A stretch of 6,586 nucleotides of DNA, taken from NCBI GenBank assembly GCA_044358925.1, contig JBIKNC010000237.1, positions 1 through 6,586 of the forward strand, in the 5' to 3' direction. The translations under genes and the position numbers were made by a program. The notes below the pieces were generated by a model. That model was not told the origin of the DNA. It did no database searches and saw only the letters and a list, made by a program, of their open reading frames with translations. Of the stretch, positions 1 to 6,586 are shown in pieces (the first letter of the stretch is position 1; each line of letters starts with the position of its first letter). The stretch comes from Rohdeia sp044358925 (GTDB taxonomy: Bacteria; Planctomycetota; UBA1135; GCA-002686595).

Positions 1-6
1 GACACT

Positions 7-702
7 GTGGATGTGTCGATCGTTCGCCGAGCTCTCGATGCGTCGCGCAGGTTCCGATGGCCAGCGCTTCGAGTCGCGACCGGAGCTGCGCTCCTCGTGA
101 TCGACACGCACGACGGGCGTTGCATCGCCGGCGCGACGTGCGAGCGCATCGACCTCGGCGGACGCCGCTGCGTCGTCGTGCGCGCGGTCGGGTACGTGGC
201 GCGGCTCGTGGTCGAGGAAACGGTGCGCGGAGTGTGTGTGGTGCGGCTCCATCCGTGCGAGCCGCGGACGCTCGTGTTGCGCGGGTCGCGGAATGCGGCA
301 CCCGACGAGATCGAGCTGGAACTCGACGCGACCCATCCGAACGGCGCGGGCGTCGTCGCGTGTGGGGCGGCGCTCGCGATCGCGGAGTGGCTCCGCGGCG
401 CGTGCGGGCGCGCGGCGCCGAGTGCGGCCATCGGGGCGCTGATCGCCGGGCGAGCTGCGGATCACCTGCTCGACCCGCTGCGGCCGTCGGAGCCGGAACT
501 GCTCGCCGCCGCGTGCGCGCAGGCGACGGCGCGCCGGGTCGGGCGCGAGCGCTGGGCGTTCGACGGCGTGCCGAAGGGGGTCGCTCTCGCCGTGCGAGTC
601 GCGGGTTGTCGCGTGGAAATCGGTGACGGCGAAAGAGCCCGCTCGGCCGGACACGCACCACGCGCGACGCGCCGCGCGCCCACTTCTACGATGGCCGAGT
701 GA
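7..702 (+). CDS. Unrecognised cysteine-rich protein (231 aa), coupled to lhr; 5' end uncertain
   Basis: I do not recognise a family. The frame is open to the window edge, so the gene may begin further upstream. GTG at 7 is the first visible start, GTG at 13 is an alternative, and no ribosome binding site can be judged. Third codon positions are strongly G/C through the middle, as in the neighbouring genes, but looser in roughly the first 20 and last 25 codons. The true start may therefore lie elsewhere, and the tail is poorly constrained. Residues about 20-108 alternate hydrophobic residues in a way that suggests beta strands. Residues about 113-178 look helical and alanine-rich. Residues 208-231 form an Arg/Ala-rich, probably disordered tail. 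There are nine cysteines (39, 45, 55, 77, 84, 119, 133, 170, 201), many for a bacterial cytoplasmic protein, but no CxxC metal motif. No signal peptide or clear membrane helix is seen. The stop overlaps the lhr start by 4 bases, which supports its being a real gene in the same operon. Confidence 0.68.
   Translation: MDVSIVRRALDASRRFRWPALRVATGAALLVIDTHDGRCIAGATCERIDLGGRRCVVVRAVGYVARLVVEETVRGVCVVRLHPCEPRTLVLRGSRNAAPDEIELELDATHPNGAGVVACGAALAIAEWLRGACGRAAPSAAIGALIAGRAADHLLDPLRPSEPELLAAACAQATARRVGRERWAFDGVPKGVALAVRVAGCRVEIGDGERARSAGHAPRATRRAPTSTMAE
699..702 (+). promoter_or_regulatory. GTGA start-stop overlap (translational coupling)
   Basis: The TGA stop of the upstream gene (700-702) lies inside the GTG start of lhr (699-701). 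The helicase frame is closed by a TGA at 624-626 and has no ATG, GTG or TTG between there and 699, so GTG 699 is the earliest possible start. No strong Shine-Dalgarno sequence precedes it. Translation of lhr probably depends on ribosomes terminating on the upstream gene. That dependence is inferred from the overlap. Confidence 0.7.
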
Positions 703-3700
703 GCCTCGGCGAGCACTTGTCACCCGCGACCGCGCGCTGGTTCGCGGCGAACTTCCGCGAGCCGACCGACGTGCAGCGGCGCGGGTGGGAGTGCATCGCG
801 CGCGGCGAACATGTGCTGCTCGCGGCACCGACGGGGTCGGGCAAGACGCTCGCGGCGTTCCTCGTGGCGCTCGATCGCGTGGCGCGCGAGACGGAGGCGG
901 AACGGGAGCGGCGCGGGTGGCGCGTGGTGTACGTGTCGCCGCTCAAAGCGCTCGTGGCGGACATCGAACGCGGGCTGCGGGCGCCGCTGGCGGGGCTCGC
1001 GATCGGCGGCGGTGAACAACGGAGCGCGCCGCTGCGGGTCGACGTGCGCACGGGCGACACGTCGGCGCGTGAGCGCGCGGCGATGGCGCGCGATCCGGGG
1101 GACGTGCTCGTCACGACGCCGGAGTCGCTGTATCTGCTGCTCGGTTCGCGCGCGGCGAGCAACTTCGGCTGCGTGCACACGCTCATCGTGGACGAGATCC
1201 ATGCGCTCGCGCCGACGAAGCGCGGCGCGCACTTGGTGCTGTCGCTCGAGCGGCTCGAACGGCGCGTGATGGGCGCGAGCGGTTCGGCGCCGCAACGCAT
1301 CGGCCTGTCGGCGACGGCGCGCCCGCTCGACGAAGTGGCGCGTTTCCTCGGCGGCGATCGGCCCGTGACGATCGTCGACGCGAGCGCGGCGCCGCGCATC
1401 GAGCTGAAGATCCGCGTGCCCGTGCCCGACATGGAGCGTGTGCTGCCGGCGAAAGCGCGCGCACTCGGCGTGAGTGACGACGGGCTGCCGCCGTCGGGTT
1501 CGATCCTCGGGCAACTGCACTCGATGCCGGGCAATCGGCAGGGGCACGAACGCGGCATGTGGCCGGCGATCTACCCCGAGATCCTCGCGGACGTGCGCGC
1601 GCACCGCTCGACGATCGTGTTCGTGAACAATCGCGCGCTGGCGGAGCGGCTCGCGGAACGCATCAACGAACTCGCGGGCGAGGAACTCGTCCTCGCGCAC
1701 CACGGCAGCGTGAGCCACGAGAAACGCGCCGCGATCGAGGAGCGCCTGAAACGCGGCGACGTGCGCGGCATCGTTGCGACGAGTTCGCTCGAACTCGGCA
1801 TCGACATGGGCGCGGTGGATCTGGTCGTGCTCGTCGAGTCGCCGGGTTCGGTCGCGCGAGGGCTTCAGCGCGTCGGCCGCGCCGGACACCAGGTCGGCGC
1901 GCTGAGCGTCGGCCGCATCTATCCGAAGTTCCGCGGCGACCTGCTCGAGTGTGCGGTGGTCGCGCGCCGCATGAGCGAAGGTGCGATCGAGGCGCTGCGT
2001 GTGCCGCGCGCGCCGCTCGACGTGCTCGCGCAGCAGGTCGCGGCGATCGTGTGCGAAGGCGATATCGCGGTCGCTGATCTGGAACGGCTCGTCAAACGCG
2101 CCGGGCCCTATCGCGACTTGACGAGCAGCGTGCTCGCGAGCGTGCTCGACATGCTCACCGGCCGCTTCGGCGCGACCAACGACCTCACGGATCTGCGCGC
2201 GCGGCTCGCGTGGGATCGCACGCGCGACGTGCTGTCGGCGCGGCGCGGCACGGACCTCGTCGCGCGGCTCAACGCGGGCACGATCCCCGATCGCGGCACG
2301 TACGGCGTGCACATCGGCGCCGACGGGCCGCGCATCGGCGAGCTCGACGAGGAGATGGTCTACGAGTCGCGCACGGGCGACACGTTTCTGCTCGGCACGA
2401 GTTCGTGGCGCATCGAGGAGATCACGCGCGATCGTGTGGTCGTGTCGGCGGCGCCGGGTGAGCCGGGGCGGCTGCCGTTCTGGAAGGGCGACGGGCCGGG
2501 GCGGCCGCTCGAGCTGGGGCGTGCGATCGGAGCTTTCGTGCGCGAGGCGGGGGAGGTGCTGGCGCGGGCGCCGCGTGGAGATCTCGCGGCGAGTGTCGAG
2601 CGGTGCGCGGCGTGGCTCGCGGAGCGCTTGCCGCTCGACGCGTATGCGGCGTCGAACCTCGCGACGTATCTGGCGGAGCAACGCGCCGCGACCGGCGCGT
2701 TGCCGAGCGACCGCACGATCGTGATCGAGCGCTTCCGCGACGAACTCGGCGACTGGCGCGTGTGCATCCTCTCGCCGTTCGGGCGGCGTGTGCACGCGCC
2801 GTGGGCGGTCGCGATCGAGGAGCGCCTCGCGCGCGACGGCGGGCCGCCCGTGCAGGTGATGTACACGGACGACGGGATCGTGTTGCGTTTCCCGGAGCTC
2901 GACGGCGACGAGGCGAGTGGGGCGCTCTTCGAGGCGCTCACGCCGGACCCGGACGAACTCGAGGACCTCGTAACACAACGCGTCGGTCGCACCGCGCTGT
3001 TCGCGGGCCTGTTCCGCGAGAACGCGGTGCGCGCGCTGCTCGTCACGCGCAAGCGACCGGATCAGCGCAATCCGCTGTGGGCGCAGCGGCTGAAGACGCG
3101 GGCGCTCTTGGCAGCGGTGCAGAACCTGCCCGACTTCCCGGTCGTGCTGGAGACGTACCGGCAGGTGCTCGGCGACGAGTTCGATCTCGCGGGGCTCGAA
3201 GAGTTGCTGCGCGGCGTGCGCAGCGGCGCGATCGCGGTCGAGCGCGTCGAGACGGAGAGCCCGTCGCCGTTCGCGCGCTCGCTCGTGTTCGCGTACGTCG
3301 CGGCGTACCTCTACAACGGCGACTCGCCGGTCGCGGAGCAGAAGGCGCAGGCGCTGACGCTGGACAAGGAGATGTTGCGCGAGCTGCTCGGCACGGCGGC
3401 GCTGCGCGATCTCGTGGATGCGGGGGCGCTCGCGGAACTCGAGGACGAACTCGCGGGGCGCGCGGACGGTTGGCGTGCGCGCGATCGCGACGAGGTCGCC
3501 GATTCGTTGCGGCGCGTCGGTGACCGCACGGCGAGTGAGATCGCGGAGTGTGTCGACGAGACGCAATGCATGGATGGTGGAGCGGCGTGGCTCGCGGAAC
3601 TCGTGAGCGAGCGGCGCGTGATCGATGTCGTGATCGGCGGCGAGCGGCGCTTCGCTGCGGCCGATGACGCGGGGCTCCTGCGCGACGCGCTCGGGCTCGT

Positions 3701-5261
3701 CGTGCCGACGAGTCTGCCTGGCGAGTACCTCGCTCTGGTGCCGAACGCGTTGGAGCGGCTCGCCCTGAAGTTCGCGCGCGGGCGCGGGCCGTTCACAGCG
3801 GCGCAGTTCGCACAGCGGTATGCGTGTGGTGAGGAGCGCGCGCTCGCGGTGCTCGAGTTGTTGACGGAGCGCGGTGTGCTCGTGCACGGCGAGCTGCGAC
3901 CCGGCGGCCGCGGCCGCGAGTGGTGCGACGCGGACGTGTTGCGGCGCATCAAACGCAGAACGCTGGCGAAGTTGCGGCGCGAGGTCGCGGCGACGGATGC
4001 GGCGAGTTACGCGCGCTTCCTCGCGACGTGGCACGGTGTCGACGTGGGCAACGAGGCGCGCATCGCGCGGTCCGCGAACGCGGCTCTGCGCGAGGCGCTC
4101 GAGAAGCTCGAAGGCGTCGCGCTGCCGTGGAGTGCGTGGCACCTCGACGTCCTGCCGGTGCGTGTGCCGGGCTTCGCGGTCGAGCAGCTCGACTTGCTCG
4201 CGGCGAGCGGCGAGATCGTGTGGTTCGGACGCGGGGCGCTCGGTGAGAAGGACGGGCGCGTCGTGATCGTGCGGCGCGAGCGGGCGGCACTTTTCGCGGC
4301 CTTGGATGCTGAACGGATCGGCGAGGCGGAAGCGAGCGAGCCGAATGCACTCGCACGTGCGATCCAAGCGCGCCTCGCGAGCGGCGGTGCGTGTTTCCTG
4401 ACCGAACTCGAGCGCGCCGTGCGCAACGAGTTCCCCGCGCTCGCGACGGCGGAGTTCGAAGCCACGCTGTGGGAACTCGTGTGGGCCGGTCGCGCGACGA
4501 ACGACACGTTCGCGCCGCTGCGCACACTCGGCAAGTCGCGCACGGGTCGCGGCGGTTGGCGCGGTGTGCTCGCGGGCGGGCGTTGGTCGCTCGTGAGCGC
4601 GGCGGGTGACGCGGCGCCTTCGACGACCGAAGTGCTGGTCGCGCGCGCGCAGTCACTCCTCGCGCGCCACGGCATCGTCAGTCGCGAGGCCGCCGTCGCC
4701 GAAGAACTCGCGGGCGGTTTCGCGCCGCTCTACCGGACGTTGCGCGCGCTCGAAGAGAGTGGTCGCGTGCGCCGCGGCCACTTCGTCGAGGGCCTGAGCG
4801 GTGCGCAGTTCGCGCTCGCCGGCGCCGTCGACGCGCTGCGTGCCGCCGCGGGTCCGGAAGCGCAGCGTGCCGAGCCGCGCGCGCTCGTGCTCGCAGCCGT
4901 CGACCCCGCGCAGCCGTACGGTGCGACGCTCACCTGGCCGGCGAACTCGGGTCTCGTTCGACGTATCAGCGGCGCGCTCGTGTGCCTCGTGCTCGGCGAA
5001 CCCATGTGGTACCTCGCGCCGAACCGCCGCCACCTCGTCGTGTTCGCGGACTCTTCGTCGTCGAGCGACTCGCGCCGCGACGCTCATCGCGCCCTCGCCT
5101 TCACAGCACTCGCGCGCCTCCCGCGCAAGGGCCGCAAGCGCCTCGAACTGGAACAGATCGACGGCGCGCCCGCCTTCGACTCGCCGCACCTCGCCGCGCT
5201 GCTCGCCGCCGGTTTCGCGCGCGACCACCGCGCGCTCGCGCCGGCACAGCCGAGCTTGTGA
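699..5261 (+). CDS. lhr: Full-length Lhr-type ATP-dependent helicase (superfamily 2), 1520 aa
   Basis: This is a large helicase-related protein that uses ATP to translocate 3'-5' on single-stranded DNA and unwind duplexes; mycobacterial Lhr prefers RNA:DNA hybrids. Motifs in order: Gln-motif-like EPTDVQRRGW (21-30), Walker A APTGSGKT (43-50), SPLKAL (80-85), TTPESL (139-144), DEIH box (165-168), SAT (204-206), VFVNNR (307-312), HHG (334-336), SSLELGID (362-369) and QRVGRAGHQ (390-398). The RecA-like domains fill about 1-425. The winged-helix and Lhr-specific core follow to about 900, including the family-typical stretch at 795-900 (PDFPVVLE, SPSPFARSL). The C-terminal region (about 900-1520) has the Lhr motif GREWCDADVLRR (1072-1083). 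Bacterial Lhr of E. coli and mycobacteria is 1500-1540 residues, so this is complete and not an Lhr-Core form. In E. coli the C-terminal region has reported uracil-DNA glycosylase activity; I cannot align its catalytic Asp by eye. A five-serine run (1452-1456) sits near the C-terminus. All ATPase motifs look intact. The family call is secure; the physiological substrate is not. Confidence 0.96.
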   Translation: MSLGEHLSPATARWFAANFREPTDVQRRGWECIARGEHVLLAAPTGSGKTLAAFLVALDRVARETEAERERRGWRVVYVSPLKALVADIERGLRAPLAGLAIGGGEQRSAPLRVDVRTGDTSARERAAMARDPGDVLVTTPESLYLLLGSRAASNFGCVHTLIVDEIHALAPTKRGAHLVLSLERLERRVMGASGSAPQRIGLSATARPLDEVARFLGGDRPVTIVDASAAPRIELKIRVPVPDMERVLPAKARALGVSDDGLPPSGSILGQLHSMPGNRQGHERGMWPAIYPEILADVRAHRSTIVFVNNRALAERLAERINELAGEELVLAHHGSVSHEKRAAIEERLKRGDVRGIVATSSLELGIDMGAVDLVVLVESPGSVARGLQRVGRAGHQVGALSVGRIYPKFRGDLLECAVVARRMSEGAIEALRVPRAPLDVLAQQVAAIVCEGDIAVADLERLVKRAGPYRDLTSSVLASVLDMLTGRFGATNDLTDLRARLAWDRTRDVLSARRGTDLVARLNAGTIPDRGTYGVHIGADGPRIGELDEEMVYESRTGDTFLLGTSSWRIEEITRDRVVVSAAPGEPGRLPFWKGDGPGRPLELGRAIGAFVREAGEVLARAPRGDLAASVERCAAWLAERLPLDAYAASNLATYLAEQRAATGALPSDRTIVIERFRDELGDWRVCILSPFGRRVHAPWAVAIEERLARDGGPPVQVMYTDDGIVLRFPELDGDEASGALFEALTPDPDELEDLVTQRVGRTALFAGLFRENAVRALLVTRKRPDQRNPLWAQRLKTRALLAAVQNLPDFPVVLETYRQVLGDEFDLAGLEELLRGVRSGAIAVERVETESPSPFARSLVFAYVAAYLYNGDSPVAEQKAQALTLDKEMLRELLGTAALRDLVDAGALAELEDELAGRADGWRARDRDEVADSLRRVGDRTASEIAECVDETQCMDGGAAWLAELVSERRVIDVVIGGERRFAAADDAGLLRDALGLVVPTSLPGEYLALVPNALERLALKFARGRGPFTAAQFAQRYACGEERALAVLELLTERGVLVHGELRPGGRGREWCDADVLRRIKRRTLAKLRREVAATDAASYARFLATWHGVDVGNEARIARSANAALREALEKLEGVALPWSAWHLDVLPVRVPGFAVEQLDLLAASGEIVWFGRGALGEKDGRVVIVRRERAALFAALDAERIGEAEASEPNALARAIQARLASGGACFLTELERAVRNEFPALATAEFEATLWELVWAGRATNDTFAPLRTLGKSRTGRGGWRGVLAGGRWSLVSAAGDAAPSTTEVLVARAQSLLARHGIVSREAAVAEELAGGFAPLYRTLRALEESGRVRRGHFVEGLSGAQFALAGAVDALRAAAGPEAQRAEPRALVLAAVDPAQPYGATLTWPANSGLVRRISGALVCLVLGEPMWYLAPNRRHLVVFADSSSSSDSRRDAHRALAFTALARLPRKGRKRLELEQIDGAPAFDSPHLAALLAAGFARDHRALAPAQPSL

Positions 5262-5283
5262 GAGCGGCGCGACACGCGAGCGC

Positions 5284-5292
5284 TGCTACGCT
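5284..5292 (+). promoter_or_regulatory. Possible extended -10 promoter element for the aminotransferase gene
   Basis: The 58-base gap between lhr and the aminotransferase gene contains TGCTACGCT. This is a TGn extension followed by TACGCT, which matches TATAAT at the first, second and last bases. It would start a transcript near 5299, leaving a leader of about 20 bases. No good -35 is seen at normal spacing; TTGTGA at 5256-5261 is 25 bases away, which is too far. The match is weak in such GC-rich DNA, and read-through from lhr is equally possible. Confidence 0.28.
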
Positions 5293-5319
5293 CCGCGCGC
5301 TCGCGCAAAAACTCCGCCG

Positions 5320-6507
5320 ATGATCCTCACGCACTTCCCCCCGATGGGCGTCTACGAGACGCTGTTCCGCTTCGCCGACGTCACACACGCGTACCTCGGG
5401 GACGCGGGCACGCGACCGTGGGCGCAGGGCTTTCCGTTGACGCGGCCGGTGCCGGGCGGACCGAGCCTGCCGACGTCGATCGCGTTCACGCACGACGACA
5501 TGCGTTATCCGAGCGCGGCGGGCCAGGATCCGCTGCGCGACCGCATCGCCGCGTACTACCGCGAGACGTACGGCGCCAAAGTGACTCGCGAGAACGTTGC
5601 CGTGTTCGCGGGCGGGCGGCCGGCGATCTGGGCGGTGCTCGCCTTCCTCACGAAGGGCGTGAAGGTCGCGATCGAGGAGACGGAGTACACGCCGTATTGG
5701 GATGCGCTCGAGATCTTGGGGCACGCGCCGCACATCGTGCCGAGCAACCCGGCGAACAGGTTTCGGCCGACGGCGAAGGACTACGACGCGGCAGCGAAGA
5801 GCGGCGCGCGCGTCTTGTTCGTGAAGAGCAACCCGTGCAACCCGACGGGTGTGACGGCGACGGGTGCGGAGCTGGAGCGGCTCGTCAAGACGTTCACGAG
5901 CGGCGGACACGGCGCGATCTTCGACGAGGCCTACGAGTTCTTCCACAAGACGCCCGACAGCGCGTTGCGCTACATCGGTGACATCGATGCGACGAACGCG
6001 TTCGTGATCGGCGCGGCGACGAAAGGCTTGCAGGTGCCGGGCGCGCGCATCGGTTGGGCGGTGGCGTCGCGCGAACACGTGGAACTCTTCCGCAACTTCT
6101 CGTCGATCGCGATGGGCGGTGTGTCGCGGCCGTCGCAGCTCCTGGTGACGGACTTGCTCGAGAGCGCGCGTGTGAAGGTCGCGCGCGCGGCGATGGGCAA
6201 GTTCTACGACGAGCAGCGCGTGCGCTTCGGTGAGGTGTTGGAGCGGCTCGGAATGAAGCTCTTCACTGGCGACGGCGGCTTCTACCACTGGGGCGAGTTG
6301 CCCGGCACGATCACCGCGGACGCGTTCAACGAGATCCTGTTCGCAGACAAGGCCGCGATCCTGCCCGGAAGGTTGTGCGACATGCACCGTCGGCGCGGGG
6401 CGAACGCGCCGCATGAACGATTCATGCGCTTCAGTTTCGGTCCGCTCGCACCCGAGTCGTTCGCCGGCGACGTGAAGATCCTGGAGCGCGCGTTCGCGAG
6501 GGTTTGA
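5320..6507 (+). CDS. PLP-dependent class I/II aminotransferase (fold type I), 395 aa
   Basis: This is a cytoplasmic pyridoxal-phosphate enzyme that probably transfers an amino group from an amino acid to a 2-oxo acid. Fold-type I hallmarks are in order: a glycine-containing cofactor loop FAGGRPAI (96-103), NPCNPTG (171-177) with the PLP-contacting Asn174, DEAYEFF (202-208) with Asp202 for the pyridine nitrogen and Tyr205, the Schiff-base lysine Lys235 in TKGLQVPGARIGW, phosphate-binding Arg243, and Arg370 in RFMRFSFG for the substrate carboxylate. The length is normal for class I/II aminotransferases. ATG 5320 is chosen because the open frame upstream has no start codon in the gap and otherwise runs inside lhr. 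ATG 5344 (residue 9) is a weaker alternative. No Shine-Dalgarno sequence is visible upstream (CAAAAACTCCGCCG), so initiation may be leader-poor or coupled to lhr. Substrate specificity cannot be read from the sequence; an aspartate, aromatic or alanine type, or a related PLP lyase, is possible. It has no evident functional link to Lhr. Confidence 0.93.
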   Translation: MILTHFPPMGVYETLFRFADVTHAYLGDAGTRPWAQGFPLTRPVPGGPSLPTSIAFTHDDMRYPSAAGQDPLRDRIAAYYRETYGAKVTRENVAVFAGGRPAIWAVLAFLTKGVKVAIEETEYTPYWDALEILGHAPHIVPSNPANRFRPTAKDYDAAAKSGARVLFVKSNPCNPTGVTATGAELERLVKTFTSGGHGAIFDEAYEFFHKTPDSALRYIGDIDATNAFVIGAATKGLQVPGARIGWAVASREHVELFRNFSSIAMGGVSRPSQLLVTDLLESARVKVARAAMGKFYDEQRVRFGEVLERLGMKLFTGDGGFYHWGELPGTITADAFNEILFADKAAILPGRLCDMHRRRGANAPHERFMRFSFGPLAPESFAGDVKILERAFARV

Positions 6508-6513
6508 CGCGTA

Positions 6514-6528
6514 CGGTGTCAGACACCG
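6514..6528. repeat. Perfect palindrome CGGTGTC-A-GACACCG, possible dispersed short repeat
   Basis: Two 7-base arms are exact inverse complements around a single A. The element begins 7 bases after the aminotransferase stop. It is not a convincing intrinsic terminator: the one-base centre forces the stem to open to about five pairs, and no T-run follows on either strand. From memory, palindromes with a GTGTC-n-GACAC core recur between genes in some GC-rich bacteria, sometimes as REP-like elements. Only one full copy is in this window, so calling it a dispersed repeat is inference. A dimeric regulator site is the alternative. Confidence 0.45.
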
Positions 6529-6586
6529 GATCCGTCACGGCGGTGGTGAAGTGCCGGAGCGGTGGACGGAGAGGAACGGCGCGCTT
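6529..6586. other. Right-edge non-coding stretch, no supportable gene
   Basis: After the palindrome, the remaining 58 bases contain no complete gene. A + strand frame from GTG 6543 stays open to the edge for only about 14 codons. On the - strand, a frame entering from the edge ends at a stop at 6535-6537 and could be the tail of a convergent gene. Neither has enough sequence to support a call. Confidence 0.4.

Noticed and set aside
57..626. An overlapping + strand open frame within the first gene
   Set aside because: Its translation is extremely Arg-rich, typical of an out-of-frame reading of GC-rich coding DNA. The frame at 7-702 has better third-position G/C bias and abuts lhr.
720..4367. 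A 1215-codon open frame on the - strand opposite lhr
   Set aside because: It lies entirely antisense to a gene with a complete Lhr motif set. Its translation is Arg/His/Glu/Ala-rich with no recognisable domain. Long stop-free antisense frames are expected where codons are dominated by GCG, CTC and CGC.
4801..5319. An in-frame N-terminal extension of the aminotransferase reaching back into lhr
   Set aside because: The extension is Arg/Ser-rich, overlaps well-conserved lhr coding sequence and has no start codon in the gap. The enzyme has normal family length from ATG 5320.
5101..6414. A 437-codon - strand open frame opposite the aminotransferase gene
   Set aside because: It is an antisense shadow of a clearly coding gene, Arg-rich and without motifs.
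699..6507. A defence island or novel multi-gene system built around the helicase
   Set aside because: Some defence systems pair large helicases with nucleases, but this helicase is a standard full-length Lhr. No nuclease, methyltransferase, phage or transposon gene is present, and the downstream gene is an ordinary aminotransferase.
6514..6528. An intrinsic terminator after the aminotransferase gene
   Set aside because: The palindrome has a one-base centre and no following T-run, so it is not a standard terminator.
6535..6586. The tail of a convergent - strand gene at the right edge
   Set aside because: Only about 16 codons are visible, ending in a proline run, with no conserved feature, so it is not supportable.

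Overview
This is a 6.6 kb, very GC-rich bacterial stretch (roughly 70% by eye). Alanine is written mostly as GCG, leucine as CTC or CTG, and GTG starts are used. It holds three plausible genes, all on the + strand and tightly packed. I see no RNA gene, CRISPR array, transposase or complete mobile element. The composition would suit a high-GC planctomycete, myxobacterium or similar lineage. Nothing here fixes the taxon, so that is a guess.

Layout: (1) positions 7-702 encode an unrecognised 231-residue, cysteine-rich protein whose 5' end may lie outside the window. (2) Positions 699-5261 encode a full-length Lhr-type superfamily 2 helicase of 1520 residues, with the complete helicase motif set followed by the long C-terminal region typical of bacterial Lhr. 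Its GTG start overlaps the previous stop by 4 bases (GTGA), so the two genes are probably co-transcribed and translationally coupled. (3) A 58-base gap (5262-5319) carries a weak extended -10-like sequence. (4) Positions 5320-6507 encode a 395-residue fold-type I PLP-dependent aminotransferase with its key residues in place. (5) The last 79 bases hold a perfect 15-base palindrome, CGGTGTCAGACACCG, and no supportable gene.

How they work together: Lhr proteins act in nucleic-acid repair or remodelling. The small upstream protein is a candidate partner on overlap evidence alone. The aminotransferase is metabolic, has no evident link to Lhr and may be transcribed separately. I found no convincing new system. 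The best leads are the unidentified protein coupled to lhr and the palindrome at the right edge. The very long antisense open frames look like artefacts of GC-rich codon usage.
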